From contig NZ_AP025464.1 in the NCBI RefSeq assembly GCF_024347335.1, positions 1,178,001 through 1,242,000 on the forward strand: a DNA stretch of 64,000 nucleotides, in the 5' to 3' direction. Origin of the DNA: Vibrio celticus (lineage in GTDB: Bacteria; Pseudomonadota; Gammaproteobacteria; Enterobacterales; Vibrionaceae). Both the position numbers and the translations under genes were made by a program. A model generated the notes under the pieces. It ran no database searches. It was not told the DNA's origin and saw only the letters and a list, made by a program, of their open reading frames with translations. Below are positions 1 to 7,810 of the stretch, in pieces. How positions within the stretch are numbered: the stretch's first letter is position 1; each line of letters opens with the position of its first letter.

Positions 1-1178
1 AGTGGTGGTGTACAAATCGCAATGCCGACGCCTCCCATCAACCAAGGCTGGGTGTTCACTTGAGTTTGAGCAAACAACGTAGCAACCTTGTTGATTGGGC
101 CGCCCATATCAAAAGCCGTCATCGCACCTAAAATACTGCCGAGCACCATTTTTCCTGAGCCTGCCATGCCAGTCAGCATTTGGTTCATCTCTAGCATCAC
201 TTGAGCTATCGGTGAGCCAATCACCCACATCACCGCACCACAGGTCACGAAGGTGCCGACTAATGGATAGATGAAGATCGAGCTCAGCGAGATCATGCTG
301 TCTGGCAGCTTGATCTTCTTGAGTAGATTAACCACAAAGCCCGCGAAGAAGCCGACCACAATCGCACCGAGGAATCCGGTATTGTATTGATTGACCGCGA
401 CCCAAGAACCAATCATGCCGGGTGCTAAACCCGGTTTGTCGGCCATTGAATACGCGATGTAGCCACCGAGCACCGCAGTAAACAGAGTTAAGCCCGCGAT
501 GCCCATCTGTGCGATGTCTGCTAACACACCACTTTCAGGTACTGCGCCATGACCAGACATCATCACCGACAAAGACAAAAGCACACCACCTGCAACCACG
601 AAAGGAATCATATGTGAGGTGCCGTATAACAAGTGTTCTTTAAGGCGATTAAGAGATTGTGCCCAAGGGCTGAGTGGCTCGACATACACTTCATGATGGC
701 TAGAGGCGTAACTATCGAAAGGTTCAAAATTGGCTTCGAGAAACAGCTCTTGAGCTTCCCCGACGGACTCCACTGCCTTTAATTTTGTAACAAAGCCATC
801 TTCGATAAGTCTGGTCGAAATCTGAGCTAGTACCTCGATATGGTGGTCGTCGTGGTTGTCTGGTGAAGCGAGCATGAAGAACACGTCCGACAGTTCGCCG
901 CCGTCTGCACCATAATCGATACCAGACCTGCTGATACCTACAGCGACAGCAGGTTTAGCTACGGCAGTACTTTTCGCGTGTGGAATCGCAATACCATCGT
1001 CAAAACCTGTATTACCGATGGCTTCACGCTTCCAGATATCATCAAGGAATTCACGTTTATTAGAGAGCTTACCGGCACGGTCGAGCAGTTCAACAAGCTC
1101 TTCAAATACCGCCTGTTTTGAGTCTGCTTGTAAATCCAAACAGATAATCTCGGGCTCGATAATGTTGGTGATATCCAT
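1..1178 (-). CDS. PTS fructose-type permease, EIIA-EIIC (C-terminus cut by window edge)
   Basis: Open minus-strand frame starting at the ATG complement at 1176-1178 and running off the left edge after 392 codons. It should take up and phosphorylate a hexose using PEP-derived phosphate at the inner membrane. Residues 1-150 are an EIIA-Fru domain with phospho-acceptor His67 in GIAIPHAKS. After a linker, about residue 185 onward is a hydrophobic EIIC domain containing GTSHMIPF and AFDMGGPINK. The visible part ends in GIAICTPP, the same stretch found in the 7811-9235 permease, so the two are close paralogues and this one may also carry a C-terminal EIIB outside the window. It is divergent from the free EIIB gene at 1517. 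Family assignment is sure; the sugar is not known. Confidence 0.9.
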   Translation of the reverse strand, partial: MDITNIIEPEIICLDLQADSKQAVFEELVELLDRAGKLSNKREFLDDIWKREAIGNTGFDDGIAIPHAKSTAVAKPAVAVGISRSGIDYGADGGELSDVFFMLASPDNHDDHHIEVLAQISTRLIEDGFVTKLKAVESVGEAQELFLEANFEPFDSYASSHHEVYVEPLSPWAQSLNRLKEHLLYGTSHMIPFVVAGGVLLSLSVMMSGHGAVPESGVLADIAQMGIAGLTLFTAVLGGYIAYSMADKPGLAPGMIGSWVAVNQYNTGFLGAIVVGFFAGFVVNLLKKIKLPDSMISLSSIFIYPLVGTFVTCGAVMWVIGSPIAQVMLEMNQMLTGMAGSGKMVLGSILGAMTAFDMGGPINKVATLFAQTQVNTQPWLMGGVGIAICTPP

Positions 1179-1516
1179 ATGCTGCTCTGCCTCGCCTGAT
1201 TTCAGACTGAAGTAATTAGTGTCTGTTAACCAAAGTGATAAGGTTAATAAGATGAAAAGATTAACGGTGTGAAGGCACTCAATATATAGGACGAAAGGTG
1301 CATTAACTGGATTATTGTAACCAAGAACTCAGAGTGTGACTTTCACCTTGGAATAAAAAACGCCAATCCATAAAATCCACAGACCCCATAACAATATCGT
1401 CCCTCCCCTTGCGAGCTTTCTATGCTGGATTTCCCATGCAAGATAGCTTTTGCAAAGTAGCTTCTGAAAGGTAGCTTATGTAACGTAACAGGGACGAGAT
1501 TAAGCCGAGAATAATA
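1179..1516. promoter_or_regulatory. Divergent intergenic region between two PTS operons
   Basis: The 338-bp gap between the EIIA-EIIC gene on the minus strand and the EIIB gene on the plus strand must hold both promoters. It is AT-rich. I see no convincing CRP palindrome, RNA gene or small gene; short open frames here have no coding character. Confidence 0.4.
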
Positions 1517-1819
1517 ATGAGAATTGTAGCGGTAACTGCGTGCCCTACAGGCATTGCGCATACTTATATGGCAGCTGATGCTCTAAATAAAACAGCCCCT
1601 AAGTTCAACGTTTCAATCAAGGTTGAGACGCAAGGCGCTATGGGTATAGAAAACTTACTGACAGCCCAAGATATTACCCTCGCAGACAAAGTGTTGATCG
1701 TCTCTGATATCGACATTGAACAGCCAAGCCGCTTCGACCCAGCTAAAACCTTATTCATTCCAATGGAAGAAGTGTTGTTGAGTGTCGATAAAGTCTTTAT
1801 TAAGCATTGTCGAACTTAA
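1517..1819 (+). CDS. PTS fructose-type EIIB, free-standing domain
   Basis: A 100-residue EIIB-Fru domain. It passes phosphate from an EIIA to the sugar on the EIIC permease in the cytoplasm. The phosphocysteine motif is at the extreme N-terminus (VTACPTGIAHT, Cys9), followed by the usual KVETQGAMGIEN strand. The length equals one EIIB domain, so nothing is missing. It lies 7 bp before the HPr-like/EIIA gene and the two are surely cotranscribed. It may serve the divergent EIIA-EIIC permease if that protein lacks its own EIIB. Confidence in the family is high; the cognate permease is inferred. Confidence 0.9.
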   Translation: MRIVAVTACPTGIAHTYMAADALNKTAPKFNVSIKVETQGAMGIENLLTAQDITLADKVLIVSDIDIEQPSRFDPAKTLFIPMEEVLLSVDKVFIKHCRT

Positions 1820-1826
1820 ACTTTTC

Positions 1827-2600
1827 ATGAATGAATATCAGATTACCTTCTTCGTTAACGATCCTGCCGCAAACTCACATGTCGCGCAGCCGCTGACTCG
1901 CTTAGCGAAGAAGTTCAAAAGCAACATCCGCATTATCAACATCACTCAAAATCGAACCGCTGATCTATCCAAATCCGTCGCGATGCTGCAAGTAGGTTTA
2001 CTTCGTGGTGATTTGTGTCAGATAACCGCGGTCGGTATTGATGCAGAGCTGGCCTGTTTCGTTCTCAAAGATGTAATTGCCGAGCATTACGACATGGTTG
2101 GCTCACAAGTGAACCATGAATTCTCTAGCGATTTAATCCAGCGAATGCCACAGATATGCCCACCTTGTGACATCAAGTGGCACCACGCCAAGGCGCAAAC
2201 TCAACTGACCAAATTTGAGTGCTTGAAAGGGCTCGCTCACCTTGTTTACCCAGAGGACCCAGATGAACTGATTCTGGCATTTATTAAGCGAGAAGAACGC
2301 TCTTCAACCTGCGTGTCACCGGGTATTGCACTGCCGCATGTGATGTTTGAATCGACTCAAGATCTCTCGATTGCGGTTATCGTCAGTGACGACCCGATTG
2401 ACTGGGCATCACGTATCGGCGAAGTGCATGTAGCCATTGCTCTTGTTCTGCCAACCAAGCCACAGCGTGAACACATTGTGGCGGCGACCAACCTAACCAG
2501 AAACCTGCTTCACGATCAGGTCAATGAGCGTCTGCAAAAGACCCGAAGCAGTGTCGACCTACAAGCTCTGTTGATGTATATCTCGTCACGCCTGATTTAG
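1827..2600 (+). CDS. HPr-like/EIIA-Fru hybrid PTS protein with degenerate HPr site
   Basis: 257 residues from the ATG at 1827. A GTG at 1782 would extend it into the upstream EIIB gene and is less likely. Residues 1-90 follow the HPr pattern (LAKKFKSNIRI, then KSVAMLQVGLLRGDLCQI, then VGIDAEL), but the GLHxRP active site is replaced by NSHVAQP. A gapless alignment puts Asn16 at the phospho-His position, with the only nearby His (18) two residues late. Residues 140-257 are an EIIA-Fru domain with intact His171 in GIALPHV. It is cytosolic and probably relays phosphate or acts as a regulator for the neighbouring permeases. The order differs from FruB (EIIA-linker-HPr). It ends 19 bp from the convergent AraC gene. 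The hybrid architecture is read directly; loss of HPr activity is inferred. Confidence 0.8.
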   Translation: MNEYQITFFVNDPAANSHVAQPLTRLAKKFKSNIRIINITQNRTADLSKSVAMLQVGLLRGDLCQITAVGIDAELACFVLKDVIAEHYDMVGSQVNHEFSSDLIQRMPQICPPCDIKWHHAKAQTQLTKFECLKGLAHLVYPEDPDELILAFIKREERSSTCVSPGIALPHVMFESTQDLSIAVIVSDDPIDWASRIGEVHVAIALVLPTKPQREHIVAATNLTRNLLHDQVNERLQKTRSSVDLQALLMYISSRLI

Positions 2601-2619
2601 TTCTTCAAATAACTTGGGG

Positions 2620-3459
2620 CTAGATTGAACCACGATATTCGGTCGGCGTTCTTCCTGTGCGATTCTTAAACACGCGACAGAAGTAGTTCACATCCTTAAA
2701 GCCGCAACGTAGTGCCACTTCATTGAGCTTGAAGTTGTACTTTTTGAGCATGAACTTAGCGCGGTCGACTCGAACACGGGTGATGTATTCTGCCAGCGTC
2801 ATGTGGCCTTGTTGACGGAACATTCGCGACAAATGATTGGATGAAATGCTAAAGCGTGAGGCAATGCTGTCTCGGGTGATTTGGCGATGGAAGTTCTCTT
2901 GAATGTAGATACAGATCCCTTGATACACATCCTGCACTCGGCTGTGAGTTTTTTCTACGGGCGCTTCCAGCATGGTTTTACTGTATTGCAGCAGAGCTTG
3001 CAGCAATAACTCGTCCATAGGCTGCTTGTTACTCTCTCTCGCTAGCGAGCTGAGCGCCTCCAAGATGTTATCAATCGCAAACCCAGAGCGAGTCTGAATA
3101 CTGTGCTTTTGAATATCGTAAAAGCTCTCCTCGCCTTTGCGCTTACTCACCAAACTTAAACCCAGCTGACGACGACCAAACAACATACTCAACACTGAGC
3201 AGTCAGTATCCCAGTTAGGTTTATTCCAGCAGTTGGGTGGGATGAAAATAGCGTCTCCGGCTTTGGCAATAACGTTAGTGATCTTGCGATCATGACTCTC
3301 CATTTCATTAATATACTCTCCTTCTAGCACCAGCTCTAAGCGCGGAAAGTTCACCTGATAACTGCACGCTGAAGGTGTATGAAAATCTCCAGAAAACCAG
3401 ATGTTATGAAACGGTTCTCGCTCATTTAACACCGACGAGATTAAGTCATGAAATATCAT
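2620..3459 (-). CDS. AraC-family transcriptional regulator
   Basis: 279 residues from the ATG at 3459; the longer frame begins with a TTG at 3483. The N-terminal 150 residues look like a cupin sugar-sensing domain (AKAGDAIFIPPNCWNKPNW). The C-terminal 100 residues contain the two AraC helix-turn-helix motifs (ITRDSIASRFSISSNHLSRMF and LNEVALRCGFKDVNYFCRVFK). It is divergent from the EIIABC permease at 3838 across a 378-bp gap, so the likely role is activating that gene and manA in response to mannose or a related sugar. From memory, V. cholerae has an AraC regulator in the same place (VC1825). DNA-binding family is certain; the ligand is inferred from position. Confidence 0.88.
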   Translation of the reverse strand: MIFHDLISSVLNEREPFHNIWFSGDFHTPSACSYQVNFPRLELVLEGEYINEMESHDRKITNVIAKAGDAIFIPPNCWNKPNWDTDCSVLSMLFGRRQLGLSLVSKRKGEESFYDIQKHSIQTRSGFAIDNILEALSSLARESNKQPMDELLLQALLQYSKTMLEAPVEKTHSRVQDVYQGICIYIQENFHRQITRDSIASRFSISSNHLSRMFRQQGHMTLAEYITRVRVDRAKFMLKKYNFKLNEVALRCGFKDVNYFCRVFKNRTGRTPTEYRGSI

Positions 3460-3837
3460 TATTCGAACTCTTATAAGCAGCAATAAGGCTACCGGAATAG
3501 ATATACCTGTAACTGAAACATAGCGCTATTGAGCAAAATCACAATTTGAGATCTAGGTTACAAAAATCCAGTCTTAGAAATAAATCTCCAGTGGAGAAAT
3601 CGATTAGGCACGTAATTTCCCAGATAACAAAACACGCTGTAGCCCTTATAAATAAAAGCTTTAAAGCACGACAAATCTTGTCAACACAGGGCTAAAAACG
3701 CCCGTTAGACCGATCAAAATCACACTCCACTTATAACGCAACAATCATCCAGTAAATGCATTTTTTCTTCACTACAGAAGGCAAGCCGTAGATTCCAGAA
3801 TACCCCTAACAAAATAAAAACAGAGTAGGGGTTCATT
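3460..3837. promoter_or_regulatory. Divergent promoter region of araC-type gene and EIIABC
   Basis: A 378-bp AT-rich gap that must contain both promoters and presumably the AraC-protein half-sites. A possible weak CRP half-site (ATCAAAATCACA) lies near 3714-3726. The EIIABC start at 3838 has a good AGGGG ribosome binding site. No small gene or RNA was recognised. Confidence 0.4.
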
Positions 3838-5742
3838 ATGATCACGACATTGATCAATCAAGATTTGATTAAGCTTTCGCTTAGCGCTAATTCAAAAGAA
3901 GACGTATTTAAAGAGCTGATAGACGTGCTTTACGCACAAGGCAGAATCTCAGACAAAGCACAGTTTCTTACCGACATTAAGGCTCGTGAAGAACAAGGTA
4001 ATACCGGATTTGAAGAAGGTATTGCTCTGCCACACGCGAAAAGCGCTGCGGTCATCAAACCCGCGGTTGTTATCGGTGTCCATCAACAAGGTATCGAGTA
4101 CGGCGCCGATGACGGTCAGCCATCAAAACTATTTTTCATGATTGCCTCTCCTGATGGCGGCGATAATCACCACATCGAAGTACTGGCAGAGCTTTCTTCA
4201 AAACTGATCGAAGAAGGCTTTATTGAAAGCTTCATGAATGCTCAATCTGAACAAGAAGCATTAGAACTACTGCTTAGCATACCTGAGCCTTCAGAAACGG
4301 AAAACAACGTTGAGAAACAAGGCTTCATCATTGGTGTGACAGGCTGCCCAGCTGGCGTTGCACACACTTATTTGGCAGCTGAAGCGCTAGAGAAAGGCGC
4401 AGCGGCTCTTGGCTATGACATCAAGGTCGAAACCAACGGTTCTATTGGCGTTAAAAACAGCCCAACTCAACAAGAGATCGAACGCGCAGATGCGATTGTT
4501 GTGACTTGTGACAAACAGGTAGACATGGCTCGCTTTGCCGGAAAACGCGTTATCAGCACCAACGTAAAAGCACCAATCAAAGACGCGCAAGGCTTGATTC
4601 AGCAAGCGCTCAATGCACCTAGCTACCAAGCTGAACAAGCACCGACCAACCAATCTGTTGCAGAGAAAGCATCACAAGCGCGTTCTGACCTTTATCGTTA
4701 CTTGATGAATGGCGTGTCACACATGATCCCATTCGTGGTGACTGGCGGCCTATTGATTGCCCTAGCCTTAGCGATTGGCGGTGAGCCAAGTGAATCAGGC
4801 ATGGCGATTCCTGCTGGCAGCATGTGGAACCAAATTCTAGAAGTCGGTGTGGTTGCCTTCACTCTGATGATCCCAATCTTGGCTGGCTACATTGCTTACG
4901 CGATTGCTGACCGCCCTGCCCTAACCCCTGGCCTTATCGGTGGTTGGATTGCTAACAACGGTTCTTTCTATGGCGCTGACGCAGGTACAGGCTTCATTGG
5001 CGCAATTATCGCAGGTCTATTAGTGGGTTACTTCGTTAAATGGATTACTTCGTTTAACTACCACAAATTCGTTCAACCACTTGTGCCTATCATGATCGCT
5101 CCGATCACTGGCTCTTTGTTCATCGCGGGTCTGTTCATCTTTGTTATCGGTGCACCTATCGCTGGGCTGATGGATGCGCTTACTGCACTACTAACGAGCA
5201 TGAGTACAGGCAACGTGGTTCTGCTTGGCATAGTCCTTGGTGGCATGGCCGGTTTCGATATGGGCGGTCCGTTCAACAAGGTGGCGTTCCTATTCTCGGT
5301 CGGCATGATTGCCAGCGGTCAAACTCAATTCATGGGTGCAATGGCGTGTGCAATTCCTGTCGCTCCATTAGGTATGGCTATCGCGACCAGACTTGGCCGT
5401 AAGTTCGACCTGTTCGAATCATCTGAAATTGAAGCAGGCAAAGCAGCAGGCGCGATGGGCTTAGTGGGTATCTCTGAAGGTGCGATTCCTTTCGCAGCTC
5501 AGGACCCAATGTCGGTTATCCCAGCCAACGTACTCGGCTCAATGACTGCAGCGGTTATGGCGTTCTCATTCGGCATCACCAACAGCGTTGCTCACGGTGG
5601 TCCAGTTGTGGCTCTACTAGGCGCAATGAATTACCCAATGCTGGCACTGCTGTGCATGGCATCTGGTGCGGGCGTGACTGCGGTTACTTGTATCGCGCTT
5701 AAAAATCTACGCAAAGCCAAGCTAACAACAGCAGCGGCTTAA
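3838..5742 (+). CDS. PTS fructose/mannose-type permease EIIA-EIIB-EIIC
   Basis: A 634-residue three-domain permease. Residues 1-150 are EIIA with His66 in GIALPHAKS; 160-260 are EIIB with Cys170 in GVTGCPAGVAHT; 280-630 are the EIIC membrane domain with NGVSHMIPF, FDMGGPFNK and the conserved GISEGAIPFAAQDP. All phosphotransfer residues are present, so it should work with only EI and HPr. It is followed by manA 130 bp downstream, which isomerises mannose-6-phosphate to fructose-6-phosphate. That neighbour makes mannose the best guess for the substrate, in line with what I recall for V. cholerae VC1826. Start supported by AGGGG upstream. The substrate is inference. Confidence 0.92.
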   Translation: MITTLINQDLIKLSLSANSKEDVFKELIDVLYAQGRISDKAQFLTDIKAREEQGNTGFEEGIALPHAKSAAVIKPAVVIGVHQQGIEYGADDGQPSKLFFMIASPDGGDNHHIEVLAELSSKLIEEGFIESFMNAQSEQEALELLLSIPEPSETENNVEKQGFIIGVTGCPAGVAHTYLAAEALEKGAAALGYDIKVETNGSIGVKNSPTQQEIERADAIVVTCDKQVDMARFAGKRVISTNVKAPIKDAQGLIQQALNAPSYQAEQAPTNQSVAEKASQARSDLYRYLMNGVSHMIPFVVTGGLLIALALAIGGEPSESGMAIPAGSMWNQILEVGVVAFTLMIPILAGYIAYAIADRPALTPGLIGGWIANNGSFYGADAGTGFIGAIIAGLLVGYFVKWITSFNYHKFVQPLVPIMIAPITGSLFIAGLFIFVIGAPIAGLMDALTALLTSMSTGNVVLLGIVLGGMAGFDMGGPFNKVAFLFSVGMIASGQTQFMGAMACAIPVAPLGMAIATRLGRKFDLFESSEIEAGKAAGAMGLVGISEGAIPFAAQDPMSVIPANVLGSMTAAVMAFSFGITNSVAHGGPVVALLGAMNYPMLALLCMASGAGVTAVTCIALKNLRKAKLTTAAA

Positions 5743-5769
5743 GCCATTTCAACTCCAATGGCTTGAGCC
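5736..5769 (+). promoter_or_regulatory. Hairpin between EIIABC and manA
   Basis: 13-bp arms (5736-5748 and 5757-5769) with one G-U pair and an 8-base loop. The left arm overlaps the EIIABC stop codon. It is followed by a pyrimidine-rich stretch ending in six T. It may be an attenuator or mRNA-stabilising structure lowering manA relative to the permease. Confidence 0.55.
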
Positions 5770-5872
5770 CCTCTACTCTCCTTTTTTAGTCGCTAATACT
5801 TTAGTTGCTAGTTTTTTACTAATGAGTAAGTCGAATAGAGCTCAAGCCATGTTTCCCTTCATGGTGATTTCG

Positions 5873-7090
5873 ATGTCTGATTTTTCTTTAGCGAACGACT
5901 CGTTCGTACAACGCTTTTTCTACCCTATGACCAACGTGATTCAAAACTACGCATGGGGTAGCCCTTCTTCGTTCAGCCAACTTTTTGGTATTGATAACCA
6001 ATCTGGTGAGCCACAAGCGGAGATCTGGATGGGCGCTCACCCTAATGGTTGTTCGATGGTGACCGATAATGGTCAGCAAACCACATTGTCGAACCTGATT
6101 TCGAAGAACCTAAACCTGTTTTTAAGCGAGAAAGTCGCAAGTCGTTTTGGTGAACTGCCATATCTGTTCAAGGTGTTAGCAGCAGAGAAAGCGCTGTCTG
6201 TTCAAGTTCACCCGAACAAGCAGCAAGCGGAATCTGGCTATGCTCTTGAAGAACAGCAAGGCATTCCGATGACGGCCGGCAACCGCAACTACAAGGATCC
6301 CAATCACAAGCCAGAGCTAGTGTATGCATTAACCGACTACACCGCGATGAACGGTTTTAGGTCTATCAACGAGATCCTTGAACACTTCCACTATCTCGAT
6401 ATTCCAGAGCTGCATTCGATGGTCAATGACCTAGCGGGCGACCAAACGCCCAATGGATTAGCGAGCTTCTTCGCGAGCTTATTGTCTTTACAAGGCGAAC
6501 AAAAAGGCATGGCGCTGACTATGTTACTGATGAAGGCCAAGCTTTCAGATACACCTGTGTTTCAGTTGATTTCAGAACTGGAAGCTCAATACCCAGGTGA
6601 TGTCGGCTTGTTCGCTCCGCTGCTATTGAACGTGATCACCTTAAAGCCGGGGCAAGCCATGTATCTAGATGCCGAGACTCCCCACGCTTACATCAAGGGT
6701 ACAGGCTTAGAAATCATGGCGAACTCAGACAATGTGCTGCGTGCCGGGTTAACGCCTAAGTACATGGACGTGAACGAACTGGTTTCTTGTACTCGATTCA
6801 ATCAAAAGCCTGCGGATAGGCTACTGCTCAGCCCGATAGAGCAAGGTGATGTGATGGAATATCAAATTCCAGTCGAAGATTTTAAGTTCTCTATCGTGCA
6901 GAACTCACATCAACGACAGATCACTACCGAAGGTGCCGAGATCCTATTGCCGCTCGACGAATCTATGGTGCTCACTCACCAATGCGGCGAAACCTGCGTA
7001 ATTGAGAAAGGCCAATCTGTATTCATTCCCGCTTACGCTGAAAGTTACAAACTGGATTGCGTTGGACGCGTAGCGCGCGCTTACAGCTAG
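5873..7090 (+). CDS. manA: Mannose-6-phosphate isomerase, class I
   Basis: 405 residues from the ATG at 5873, chosen because GGTG lies 6 bases upstream; an earlier ATG at 5822 has no ribosome binding site. It interconverts mannose-6-P and fructose-6-P in the cytosol, using zinc. The family signature starts at MTNVIQNYAWGS. Metal-site motifs are SVQVHPNK, KPELVYAL and ETPHAYIKG, and the catalytic arginine region is RAGLTPKYMD. Length is close to the usual 390. It is downstream of the EIIABC permease and is probably cotranscribed, giving entry of PTS-imported mannose into glycolysis. Strong terminator follows. Confidence 0.95.
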   Translation: MSDFSLANDSFVQRFFYPMTNVIQNYAWGSPSSFSQLFGIDNQSGEPQAEIWMGAHPNGCSMVTDNGQQTTLSNLISKNLNLFLSEKVASRFGELPYLFKVLAAEKALSVQVHPNKQQAESGYALEEQQGIPMTAGNRNYKDPNHKPELVYALTDYTAMNGFRSINEILEHFHYLDIPELHSMVNDLAGDQTPNGLASFFASLLSLQGEQKGMALTMLLMKAKLSDTPVFQLISELEAQYPGDVGLFAPLLLNVITLKPGQAMYLDAETPHAYIKGTGLEIMANSDNVLRAGLTPKYMDVNELVSCTRFNQKPADRLLLSPIEQGDVMEYQIPVEDFKFSIVQNSHQRQITTEGAEILLPLDESMVLTHQCGETCVIEKGQSVFIPAYAESYKLDCVGRVARAYS

Positions 7091-7137
7091 CTCTATCAAG
7101 TAAATCTAGCTCTCCCGAGTAGATACAAACATTGATC

Positions 7138-7163
7138 ATGCCCTGCTTTGCGGGGCATTTTTG
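7138..7163 (+). terminator. Rho-independent terminator after manA
   Basis: ATGCCCTGC...GCGGGGCAT stem with one G-U pair, short loop and a T tract, 48 bp after the manA stop. Confidence 0.8.
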
Positions 7164-7228
7164 TTCCTACAGAAAGTTATTTCAACATCGAAGTACACCA
7201 TCAAATATGACTCATCTCACACTGGATG

Positions 7229-7244
7229 AATGATGCAAATCACA
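7229..7244 (+). promoter_or_regulatory. Possible CRP site upstream of EIIA gene
   Basis: AATGA-N6-TCACA matches the CRP core TGA-N6-TCA with a perfect right half and a weak left half, 113 bp before the EIIA gene at 7357. CRP control of PTS genes is usual, but this single site is only suggestive. Confidence 0.35.
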
Positions 7245-7356
7245 CTTAATTTTGCTTGGTACAAATGTACAGTGAAGGGCTTTTATTTGCTATTTCGCGA
7301 ATCGGGTTAATCCATTAATTTTAATTCAAGAACTTCAATAGTGAATGAGTTAATAA

Positions 7357-7797
7357 ATGATCACACAGCTAACTAACGTCAACTTAATTAATAACAACCT
7401 TCAAGCGAATAATAAAAAAGAATTGTTTGAAGAATTGGTAGGCATGTTATTTGAGAACAACCGAATCAGTAATAAAGAAGCCTTCTTGGCAGACATCGAA
7501 ATTCGTGAATCTCAAAGCATCACCTCGATGGACGGCATCGCTTACCCACACTCAAAAAGCAAGGCGGTAACTGAGCCAGCAATCGCTGTCGGTGTTAAGC
7601 GTGAAGGCATTGAGTATGGCGATGAAGACGGCATCAACCCAACCGTGTTTTTTATGATTGCCTCACCAGATAACGGTGCAGACCATCATATTTATGTACT
7701 ACAAGAACTATTTGGAAAATTCAGCGATGAATTTATTCAAGATATCCATAACGCAAAAGACGAACAACAAATCCTTAATATTTTAATTAATTCATAA
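7357..7797 (+). CDS. PTS fructose-type EIIA, free-standing
   Basis: 146 residues, a complete EIIA-Fru domain. It accepts phosphate from HPr and gives it to a cognate EIIB. The active histidine is His65 in DGIAYPHSKS. The Tyr before Pro is a small departure from the IALPH seen in its paralogues. It resembles the EIIA domain of the 3838 permease through ITQLTNVNLI and FFMIASPD. The next gene, an EIIC-EIIB protein lacking EIIA, starts 13 bp downstream, so the two genes together make one complete permease. Low G+C in the first third compared with the neighbours. Confidence 0.93.
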   Translation: MITQLTNVNLINNNLQANNKKELFEELVGMLFENNRISNKEAFLADIEIRESQSITSMDGIAYPHSKSKAVTEPAIAVGVKREGIEYGDEDGINPTVFFMIASPDNGADHHIYVLQELFGKFSDEFIQDIHNAKDEQQILNILINS

Positions 7798-7810
7798 GGC
7801 GTAGAAAATT

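Noticed and set aside
1331..1350. Possible CRP site GTGTGACTTTCACC
   Set aside because: The half-sites are 3 bases apart rather than 6, so it does not fit CRP.
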